Of a DNA stretch of 11,314 nucleotides, positions 1-5,776 are shown one piece after another. Under the pieces are notes generated by a model. It saw nothing but the letters and a program-made list of their open reading frames with translations, ran no database searches and was not told the DNA's origin. Source of the DNA: Desulfobacteraceae bacterium (GTDB lineage Bacteria > Desulfobacterota > Desulfobacteria > Desulfobacterales > UBA11574). The first letter of the stretch is position 1. Each line of letters opens with the position of its first letter. The stretch is from positions 1-11,314 of the forward strand of contig JABMQM010000602.1 of assembly GCA_013203195.1 (NCBI GenBank), in the 5' to 3' direction. A program made the translations under genes and the position numbers.

Positions 1-290
1 GCGTTCATGCGTTCAATATTTTTACCGGGTCGAAACAGTCCGATACCGCCGTCTTGTAAATGATATGCTTTTAGGCCTTCGAACACTTCTTGATTATAGT
101 GCAGTACCATGGCGGCCGGATCGAGTGACAGGTTTCCATAGGGTTCAATGCGCGGATCGTGCCACCCCTTTTCCCGGGTAAAATCCATAAGAAACATATG
201 TTCTGTGGTGTATTTCCCGAAACCCAGCTCAGAATCTTTGGGGCGATCTTTTTGGCCGATCTTTGTAGATTTGTTCACTCTGATTTTCAT
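1..290 (-). CDS. ilvE: Branched-chain amino acid aminotransferase, N-terminal part (cut by window edge)
   Basis: The first 96 codons of a PLP-dependent class IV aminotransferase are present; the rest lies beyond base 1. Translation of the minus strand gives the family's N-terminal signature: LGFGKYTTEHMF near residues 26-37, then GWHDPRIEPYGNLSLDPAA, then the strongly conserved YNQEVFEGLKAY followed by LFRPGKNIERMN. This is the group that moves the amino group between leucine, isoleucine or valine and 2-oxoglutarate in the cytoplasm. The catalytic lysine lies further downstream and cannot be seen. The ATG at 290 is preceded by AAGGA with 8 bases between. The gene lies 83 bp downstream of mlaA on the same strand and may be read through from it or use its own promoter. 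I am sure of the family; the exact substrate preference (IlvE rather than another class IV enzyme) is inferred from the close motif match. Confidence 0.9.
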   Translation of the reverse strand, partial: MKIRVNKSTKIGQKDRPKDSELGFGKYTTEHMFLMDFTREKGWHDPRIEPYGNLSLDPAAMVLHYNQEVFEGLKAYHLQDGGIGLFRPGKNIERMN

Positions 291-322
291 ATTACCATTC
301 CTTGTCGTCGTTTGTTTATTGG

Positions 323-352
323 GCTTTACCAGATTCCTTTTTTGTCTGTCAA
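323..352 (-). promoter_or_regulatory. Possible promoter for the aminotransferase gene
   Basis: On the minus strand a perfect -35 TTGACA (352-347) is followed after 18 bases by TAAAGC (328-323), a poor -10. It lies in the 83-bp gap between mlaA and the aminotransferase start. Only the -35 is convincing. Confidence 0.25.
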
Positions 353-373
353 TGGTGTTCTTATAATCGGATG

Positions 374-1210
374 TTATTTTAGTACTTTTTTAGTGCGGAA
401 CTGAATATAGACATCACGCAGGGCGACATAAGGATCGATGGCTGCCTTTTTGAGGGATTCGTAATCGCCGATTCGATAAGAGGTCTGATTCACTTTATCA
501 AAACTCCAAACGGCCAAGGACGCTTCCTGGGGATCAATATAGTTGATGGGATTCAAAAACCAGTCTCCTGCCCGGCCGACTGTATCGCGCAGAGTAGACG
601 GACCGATAATGGGCCACACTATATAAAAACCGTTTCCAATACCGTATTTCCCCAGGGTTTGTCCCAGATCCTCTTCATCAGGACGGATCAACCTGGGATC
701 ATTATCAGCCGGGCTCCCCAATCCCAGAACACCTACAGTAGTGTTCATGACAAATCTTGTAAACTCTATTCCGAAAGCCTCCCCTTTCCCCTGAAGAGCA
801 CAGTTGACCAGCCGTATGGGAGTTGTAAGGTTGCGGAAGAAATTTTTGACACCGGTTCTGAAAATGTCCGGAGTCACGGCCTTGTACCCCCTGGCCAGGG
901 GCTTAAGTACCCAGAAGTAAAGCTTGTCATTGAAATGAAACATGGCCCTGTTCCACATCGAAAGCGGGTCTGCTATCTGACTCTGCTCTTTGTCAAACTC
1001 ATCGCCAAAAAAATCATCATCCAAATCTTGCATGCCGCTGTCTGTTGAGGCCGGCTCTGGATTGGCTGTATGTACTTCCCCCTTCTGGGAAAGTTGCAAG
1101 TTTTGCGATACTGCTTGGGGAGAAGCCGCAGGCTTGTGAGCGCATCCGGCCGATAAAAAGGGAGTAATCAACAAAAGCATTAGTAGACCGTTTAGATGTT
1201 TTTTACTCAT
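374..1210 (-). CDS. mlaA: MlaA (VacJ) family outer-membrane lipoprotein
   Basis: A 278-residue lipoprotein of the MlaA/VacJ family. In characterised Mla systems MlaA forms a ring-shaped channel in the outer membrane and passes phospholipid from the outer leaflet to periplasmic MlaC. The N terminus is a type II signal with lipobox LSAGC, putting the lipidated cysteine at residue 23. A low-complexity linker (24-80) follows, ending in an acidic stretch DLDDDFFGDEFDKE (62-75). The MlaA domain starts at DPLSMWNRAMFHFND (81-95) and contains NFFRNLTTPIRLVN (123-136), RFVMNTTVG (152-160), the EDLGQTLGKYGIGNG segment (180-194) and GPSTLRDTVG (203-212), all family hallmarks. The length is normal once the acidic linker is allowed for. 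Its ATG overlaps the stop of the upstream RND gene (ATGA at 1210-1207), so translation is probably coupled. Confidence in the family is very high; the direction of lipid transport here is unknown. Confidence 0.95.
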   Translation of the reverse strand: MSKKHLNGLLMLLLITPFLSAGCAHKPAASPQAVSQNLQLSQKGEVHTANPEPASTDSGMQDLDDDFFGDEFDKEQSQIADPLSMWNRAMFHFNDKLYFWVLKPLARGYKAVTPDIFRTGVKNFFRNLTTPIRLVNCALQGKGEAFGIEFTRFVMNTTVGVLGLGSPADNDPRLIRPDEEDLGQTLGKYGIGNGFYIVWPIIGPSTLRDTVGRAGDWFLNPINYIDPQEASLAVWSFDKVNQTSYRIGDYESLKKAAIDPYVALRDVYIQFRTKKVLK

Positions 1211-3729
1211 ATGCTCTTATCTCCGCCGTTTTCGAGGCCAAACGGCTTAAAAACAACAATCAGTTGAGGGAGCAGCGTCAAGGCAGCGATCAAGGCGATC
1301 AACATAGCCAGCCCGGTCAGCAGGCCGAAATAAATACTGGGAATAAAACTGGACAGAACCAAAATTGAAAAACCGATGATAATCGTCACGGAAGTATAGT
1401 ACATGGCGTGGCCGATGCTTCCATGGCAGCGATGCATTGTATTAATATAATTTCGATCAACGTTAAACTCATGTTTGAATCTGTGGATGTAGTGAATGGT
1501 GTCATCAACGGCAATCCCAAGGCTGATGGCCGCAATGGTAATGGTCATAATATCCAAGGGGATACCTATCCAGCCCATGACTCCCAGAACGGTCGCGACG
1601 GAAAGCAGATTGGGAGCCATGACGATCAAAGATATTTTCAAAGATTTGAAAAGAATCAGAACCATGCCCATCAGCGCCAGTACGACGAATCCTATGGTCA
1701 GAATCTGTGATTGAAACAGGCTCTGCAGCATATTATTATATAAAATCAGCATTCCGCTTAACTTGAAATGTTCCGGCTTAATGCCCAGTTTGCCGGTCAG
1801 ATCATTGCGGATCTTTTGCAGCAGTTTGTTGCGCTGCAGTGATTTATCCGAGTCCCTGACACGAACCAAAAACCGCACCTGATTATGCTCTACAGACACA
1901 TACGCGCTTAAGAGTTTATTGAATTTTTCCGGAATTTCGCTATACAGCAGGGCCAGTTTAAAATTGTCCAAGGGTTTGCCGTCGTTTAAATCTTCGGCGA
2001 TCCTCAGCAGAGTTGCCAGCGATACGACCTTGCCGGTTTCCGGCAGACTCTCAAGGTATTGGTGAACTTTCTTAACAACAGCCATTTTATCAGAAGTAAA
2101 CCAGTATTTATCCTGGTCTTTGGTTTTGTCGAACTCATCAAACTCGTCGAACTTATCGTCGCTATCCTGGTCAGCTTCAAGTGCAACCGTACGGGCGGAT
2201 GTTTCGGGTTCAACCAGATTCACAACAACATCCATTGAGGTGGTTCCGCCCAGCTTCTGATCAATAACCTTCATACCCTGATAGATTTCGGAGGTATCTT
2301 TAAAGTAACCAATAAAGCTGTTTTCAACGACCAGCCTTGAGATGCCGATGGCGCCGACAATCAGCATGATGCCGCTAATTGCCAGGATTAAGCCGCCGCG
2401 GGCCTCGGTGAATCCCGCTAAAAACGATGTCAAGGCAAAGCGTTGGCTTCTTCCGGTCGGCGGAGTTCCTTTGCGCAGCAGCATCAATACGGCTGGAAAA
2501 AGTAGGAATGTAAGTATCAGAGAGACGGTAATGCCGCCAATCATCATCCAGCCAAAAGTGATGACCGGCAGAATGTCGCAGAGCAGTAATGACCCAAACC
2601 CGGCCATCGTGGTCAGCGCTGCATACAGACATGGTTTCAGCATCAATCTTACGGTATCGAGAACAAGCTTGCGCTGTTCGGTTTCAGGGTTGAGGAAATG
2701 CAGCTCACGGTACCGCACGATAAGATGGATCGTAATCGCCATAGTGATGATAAGCTGCAAAGATATAAAGTTCGAAGATATAACCGTGACTTCCCAGCCG
2801 AACAGCCCCAGCAGACCCATCATGGAAATCGCGGAAAAGGCGCAGCAGAGCAGCGGTAGTATGACCCAGCGTATTTTTAAAAAAATTATGCCCAAGGTGA
2901 TGATTAGAAAAAACAAGACCCCCAGGCCGAAAATTTTCAGGTCGCTTTTGATAAAGCTGACCAAATCGTCGGCGATCATGCTGACACCGCCTAAAAAAAG
3001 CTCGGCATCCTGTCGATACTTGTCCATGATCCCGCGAATTGCCGTAATGTCCTGATGCCGGTTCTGCTTCATCCGGTCCCGGTGCTTCTGCAGCTTTTTG
3101 GAGACGATTTTAAATTCAACCGTCTCTGCCGCAGACAGCGTGCCAATGGCTTGTTTTTCCCGCAAACCGTTGCGCCGGGCCAATAAGTCCCGGTAGATTT
3201 CATCGACCGGAAATTTAATCTGGAGTGCGGTGGTCTTTAGGTCCTTGCTTACCAGCAGGTTTTGATACAGGGGGCTTTGGCTGAACTCTATCCGGGCCAG
3301 CTTTTTGTCAACGGTCGGGGATTGGAGAGTCTGGATATTGTCGGTCAGTTCCTTAACCGGCACCGGCGGGCTTTTAAGCAAAGGGACATTTAAAATTGAA
3401 ATTACCGAGGAAACCCTTTCCAGCTGCAACAATTCATTTTTCAATCGTTCAAGATCGGCCAGCACTTTATCTGAAAACAAGTCGTCTTGGGGAGTATAGG
3501 ACAGCAGCAAAAAATCTTCCACGCCATAACGGGCATCTATCATGCGTGAGTAATACAGATCGCGGTCATTTTCAATAATCAGCGTTTCCGCGGAGGCGTC
3601 AATTCTGAAGTCCTTGGCTTTATAGCCCAAAAAAGCAACCACTACCAGAATACAGCAAATAACGAGTTGCGGCCGTCTGAGGATAACTTTATCAAAAAAC
3701 AGTTCCGGCAGTGTATTAAGATTGGCCAT
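1207..3729 (-). CDS. RND/MMPL-superfamily transporter (HpnN-like), probable lipid exporter
   Basis: An 840-residue inner-membrane RND protein with the usual duplicated plan: TM1 (22-36), periplasmic domain 1 (about 40-262), TM2-6 (266-417), TM7 (446-466), periplasmic domain 2 (about 468-670) and TM8-12 (671-825). TM10 carries the diagnostic GIAVDDTIHYIHRF (738-751), whose paired aspartates 742-743 are the expected proton-relay residues. The equivalent TM4 segment, AITIHLIVRY (331-340), has kept the IH...RY pattern but lost its acidic residues. Periplasmic domain 2 has an acidic insert KFDEFDEFDKTKDQD (526-540), encoded by an imperfect 9-base repeat around 2128-2163. The family (MMPL, HAE3, HpnN) moves hydrophobic molecules by proton motive force. 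In hopanoid producers HpnN is encoded with an MlaC-like protein, HpnM, and here the gene sits directly between mlaC and mlaA. Export of a lipid is therefore the best inference; the cargo is not known. The ATG at 3729 has only a weak ribosome site and probably relies on coupling to mlaC. Confidence 0.9.
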   Translation of the reverse strand: MANLNTLPELFFDKVILRRPQLVICCILVVVAFLGYKAKDFRIDASAETLIIENDRDLYYSRMIDARYGVEDFLLLSYTPQDDLFSDKVLADLERLKNELLQLERVSSVISILNVPLLKSPPVPVKELTDNIQTLQSPTVDKKLARIEFSQSPLYQNLLVSKDLKTTALQIKFPVDEIYRDLLARRNGLREKQAIGTLSAAETVEFKIVSKKLQKHRDRMKQNRHQDITAIRGIMDKYRQDAELFLGGVSMIADDLVSFIKSDLKIFGLGVLFFLIITLGIIFLKIRWVILPLLCCAFSAISMMGLLGLFGWEVTVISSNFISLQLIITMAITIHLIVRYRELHFLNPETEQRKLVLDTVRLMLKPCLYAALTTMAGFGSLLLCDILPVITFGWMMIGGITVSLILTFLLFPAVLMLLRKGTPPTGRSQRFALTSFLAGFTEARGGLILAISGIMLIVGAIGISRLVVENSFIGYFKDTSEIYQGMKVIDQKLGGTTSMDVVVNLVEPETSARTVALEADQDSDDKFDEFDEFDKTKDQDKYWFTSDKMAVVKKVHQYLESLPETGKVVSLATLLRIAEDLNDGKPLDNFKLALLYSEIPEKFNKLLSAYVSVEHNQVRFLVRVRDSDKSLQRNKLLQKIRNDLTGKLGIKPEHFKLSGMLILYNNMLQSLFQSQILTIGFVVLALMGMVLILFKSLKISLIVMAPNLLSVATVLGVMGWIGIPLDIMTITIAAISLGIAVDDTIHYIHRFKHEFNVDRNYINTMHRCHGSIGHAMYYTSVTIIIGFSILVLSSFIPSIYFGLLTGLAMLIALIAALTLLPQLIVVFKPFGLENGGDKSI

Positions 3730-3748
3730 ATTGACTGTAAACTATTGA

Positions 3749-4375
3749 TTAATTAGACTGTTTGCCTCTTGGTTTTTCAAGTTTACGAAGAAGATCGTCA
3801 ATAGTTCCGCTCTGCATATCATGGTAGAACTGAGACTGGTAGGTTCTGATAATGCTGGTACCCTTGATCTCGACATCGTAGATCTTCCAGTTGTTCTTTG
3901 ATTGATAAAGTTTGTAATCCATCGATATTCTTTCGCCTTTCGAAACCAGTTCGGTAGGGATGAGAATTTTTCTTTTTTGCCGTCCTTGAATAGACGCTTT
4001 ATAGACTATCTTTTCATCAGTATAAAGGTTCAGGGTTTCTGCATAAAAATCCTTCAAATTTATTTTAAAAAGTTCAATGAATCTTTCTGTTTGCTCTTGG
4101 TCCAAACCAGCCCAGTACTTCTTTAAAGTCAGCCTGGCCATTAGAGGGAAATCGAACATGGGTTCGATGATCTCAATAACTATTTTGGTCTTTGCTTGTT
4201 GTTCAAGTTCTTTTTGCTGCAAAACCGCAAGGACGGCCTCAAGCTTACTTTGTAAAAATACTTCGGCAACACTTTGATTGTCTGCGGCGGCTGTCTGGGG
4301 CAGAACCGGCAAGCTTATCATAACATACAGCAAACTTTTTAAGATCAGTTCTTTGATTTTAATTTTCCGTATCAT
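3749..4375 (-). CDS. mlaC: MlaC/Ttg2D family periplasmic phospholipid-binding protein
   Basis: A 208-residue secreted protein of the Ttg2 toluene-tolerance/MlaC family (HpnM belongs to the same fold), the soluble shuttle that carries a phospholipid in a hydrophobic pocket between the membranes. A basic start (MIRKIKIKELILK) is followed by a hydrophobic core, and a signal-peptidase site is likely near QTAAA (27-31). The mature domain shows the family landmarks FDFPLMARLTLKKYW (74-88), ERFIELFKINLKDFYAETL (97-115), the central strands around EKIVYKASIQ (121-130), and the C-terminal WKIYDVEIKGTSIIRTYQSQF (163-183) with the final helix TIDDLLRKLEK. The ATG at 4375 has a ribosome site (GAAAGG) 6 bases upstream. 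It is the first gene of the lipid-transport unit, with 19 bp to the RND gene. Family assignment is firm; whether it carries phospholipid or a hopanoid-like lipid is open. Confidence 0.93.
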   Translation of the reverse strand: MIRKIKIKELILKSLLYVMISLPVLPQTAAADNQSVAEVFLQSKLEAVLAVLQQKELEQQAKTKIVIEIIEPMFDFPLMARLTLKKYWAGLDQEQTERFIELFKINLKDFYAETLNLYTDEKIVYKASIQGRQKRKILIPTELVSKGERISMDYKLYQSKNNWKIYDVEIKGTSIIRTYQSQFYHDMQSGTIDDLLRKLEKPRGKQSN

Positions 4376-4413
4376 CTTAGCCTTTCCGGAACTAACAAAA
4401 ATACAAGCTTAAA

Positions 4414-4442
4414 CCAATATCGCCTACCCATGTGGTTGTCAA
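4414..4442 (-). promoter_or_regulatory. Candidate promoter for the mlaC-RND-mlaA operon
   Basis: The minus strand reads a perfect -35 TTGACA (4442-4437), a 17-base spacer and TATTGG (4419-4414), a weak -10. It lies about 40 bases upstream of the mlaC start, inside a 220-bp gap, and no terminator is visible between this gap and the preceding gene. Read-through from the cyclic-nucleotide-binding gene therefore also remains possible. Confidence 0.4.
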
Positions 4443-4595
4443 GGGGGCAAAATGGCATGTGCCTGAAGTTAATTACAACCAACTATGGGGAAAAGACCGT
4501 TTCAGAAAACTCCTCAACTGCCTTATAAATTGCTTTTTATATACAGAATCTATTACCGGACGTTATCCCGTCATCTATGACAGCGCAGCTTTTCC

Positions 4596-5261
4596 TCAAG
4601 CAACGGAAACCGAGTTGATTGCGTGATAGGGTACCAAAGTGAGGACGCCGGACTGTTCTGCAATAATTAACTCGTACCCGGCCTCACTCTGTTCAATCTG
4701 CAATATTCTACCTTCAAGGGTTCGATTGTTATTCAATTCTATACGAATGTTGATATTTTCTGTTATGATATTCTGAAAATTCAGGTTCTCAGCTCCTGTT
4801 GCTTCGATCCCCCAACGAATTGCATCCCGGTAAGCATCGTTAGTCATCCTGAGACGCCTTGCAATGGTGCCAAGCAGGTTATTATAAAGTTTTGCTCCCG
4901 TTAAAGGATGTTCCTTGATAAATGCTTCAAAATCTTCACGTTTCAAGCTCAAAAGGGCGGAGTCTTTTTCCGCAAAAGCAGAAGCGGACCTCTCTTTACC
5001 ATCAATAAAGCTGAATTCTCCAAATACCAGCCCTTCGGTAGCGACAAACAGCGTCTTTTCATAGTCGTTAATAATGAGCTTTTTCAAGGAAACCGTTCCT
5101 TTTTCAACTATGTAAAGCGTATCGCCGCTGTCATTTTCCTTGAAAACATATTCTCCGGATGTAACATCCAATTTTTTGAATTTTTCCATAACGAGCTTCT
5201 CTTCATCCGCATCCATCCGGTCAAAAAGGCTGTCTTTCTCAAAATGCTCTAATTCGTTCAT
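4596..5261 (-). CDS. Cyclic-nucleotide-binding domain protein with LSm-like C-terminal tail
   Basis: A 221-residue cytoplasmic protein. Residues about 12-130 form a cyclic-nucleotide-binding (CRP/PKA-type) beta barrel: GEYVFKENDSGDTLYIVEKGTVSL (36-59) and the phosphate-binding cassette FGEFSFIDGKERSASAFA (80-97). That cassette keeps the canonical Gly-Glu (81-82) and Arg (91), so real cNMP binding is plausible. A helix (130-150) follows, but there is no helix-turn-helix. Instead, residues 167-221 have an alternating strand pattern, INIRIELNNNRTLEGRILQI ... GVLTLVPYHAINSV, resembling an LSm/Hfq-like SH3 barrel (strand, x-N-R-x-x-x-G-x-I/L, then P-Y-x-x-I). That assignment is my inference by eye. 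A longer frame begins at a TTG at 5282, but the purine-rich ribosome site GGAGGGGAGG lies at about 5280-5271, so the ATG at 5261 is the real start. The gene lies 220 bp upstream of mlaC on the same strand; a regulatory link is possible but unproven. Confidence 0.85.
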   Translation of the reverse strand: MNELEHFEKDSLFDRMDADEEKLVMEKFKKLDVTSGEYVFKENDSGDTLYIVEKGTVSLKKLIINDYEKTLFVATEGLVFGEFSFIDGKERSASAFAEKDSALLSLKREDFEAFIKEHPLTGAKLYNNLLGTIARRLRMTNDAYRDAIRWGIEATGAENLNFQNIITENINIRIELNNNRTLEGRILQIEQSEAGYELIIAEQSGVLTLVPYHAINSVSVA

Positions 5262-5305
5262 GATTTGATTCCTCCCCTCCAATTTAATATCTCGGTATTT
5301 CTATC

Positions 5306-5317
5306 CCGCCAAGGCGG
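5306..5317. repeat. Small perfect inverted repeat in the leader of the cyclic-nucleotide-binding gene
   Basis: CCGCC-AA-GGCGG at 5306-5317 forms a short GC-rich stem in an otherwise AT-rich region. It lies in the expected 5' leader, about 45 bases upstream of the start at 5261. No T-tract follows on the minus strand, so it does not look like a terminator. Confidence 0.5.
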
Positions 5318-5356
5318 ATGATCAAATTGTTTTTTAGCAATATTTTCTGTCGAGTC

Positions 5357-5449
5357 ACTGGAATAATGGAATGTTGGACAAAATAGCGGATAAAAATCAT
5401 TTTCTAATAGGTATAATGCCTTTAAATCCATCATTCCACAATTCCAGTA
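5357..5449. repeat. Inverted-repeat element built from GGAAT units
   Basis: Two 22-base arms, 5357-5378 (ACTGGAATAATGGAATGTTG plus GA) and 5428-5449, are reverse complements at 19 of 22 positions and flank a 49-base AT-rich centre, 93 bp in all. The three mismatches lie inside the arms and the outer ends match. It resembles the GGAAT-rich palindromic repeats dispersed in Desulfobacterota genomes, which often give false short protein predictions. No coding content is credible. Confidence 0.75.
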
Positions 5450-5562
5450 TTCCAATTGTGAGCAAAGCGAACTAACGTTAACGATATCTTATTTACATTT
5501 TTACATTATTTTAATAAATTTAATAAATAAATGCAAATGAGAAATCCAAATTTAAAAAGTCT

Positions 5563-5585
5563 GTCAACCGTGTAAACAGTCAACC
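5563..5585. repeat. Direct repeat GTCAACC x2, 16-base period
   Basis: GTCAACC occurs at 5563-5569 and 5579-5585, separated by GTGTAAACA, in the spacer between the divergent cyclic-nucleotide-binding and MFS genes. The 16-base period is about one and a half helical turns. This could be a regulator site, but there is no further support. Confidence 0.3.
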
Positions 5586-5631
5586 ATACCGTCTGTGCAA
5601 GTCAAACGTCTACTTTTTCACATTTTCGCTT

Positions 5632-5691
5632 TGATGATCTCGTAAAAAGTCACGAATGCAACTATAGATGGGACTTTTTGTGACGCCATCA
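5632..5691. repeat. Imperfect inverted repeat containing the TAGATGGGACTTTTT box
   Basis: Left arm 5632-5651 (TGATGATCTCGTAAAAAGTC) and right arm 5672-5691 (GACTTTTTGTGACGCCATCA) match at 15 of 20 positions when one is inverted, including a perfect 8-base AAAAAGTC/GACTTTTT inner stem. The centre is 20 bases long. The segment from TAGATGGGACTTTTT to GACGCCA is shared with the two boxes at the right end of the window, so this belongs to the same dispersed family. It lies 85 bp upstream of the MFS gene. Confidence 0.7.
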
Positions 5692-5702
5692 GGTTTAGCT
5701 CT

Positions 5703-5740
5703 TGTGCCATAGTTGGTGATTTGTTATGAAGCTTGGCACA
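5703..5740. promoter_or_regulatory. Inverted repeat overlapping the MFS -35 (operator-like)
   Basis: TGTGCCA (5703-5709) and TGGCACA (5734-5740) are perfect 7-base inverted arms separated by 24 bases. The right arm covers the -35 of the predicted MFS promoter, a place where a repressor could act. The wide spacing makes a simple dimer site less usual. Confidence 0.35.
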
Positions 5741-5761
5741 TTGCAAACAATTCCATACAAT
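5733..5761 (+). promoter_or_regulatory. Sigma-70-type promoter for the MFS gene
   Basis: TTGGCA (5733-5738), a 17-base spacer and TACAAT (5756-5761) match the consensus at 5 of 6 positions in each hexamer. Transcription would start near 5768, only about 9 bases before the ATG at 5777 and within the AAGG ribosome site (5766-5769), so the message would be almost leaderless. Confidence 0.5.
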
Positions 5762-5776
5762 TGATAAGGTAAAACT

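Noticed and set aside
2342..3055. Plus-strand open frame of 237 codons
   Set aside because: Antisense shadow of the RND transporter; its Ser/Arg/Ile/Met-rich composition does not resemble a protein.
5280..5282. TTG start extending the LSm-fused sensor protein by 7 residues
   Set aside because: The ribosome-binding sequence GGAGGGGAGG lies within the extension, immediately upstream of the ATG at 5261.
5258..5455. Minus-strand frame with product starting MEYWNCGMMD
   Set aside because: It is the translation of the GGAAT-rich inverted repeat, a well-known source of false small proteins.
5734..5745. TGGCACA followed by TTGCA, resembling a sigma-54 promoter
   Set aside because: The two elements are directly adjacent; sigma-54 promoters need several bases between the -24 and -12 elements.
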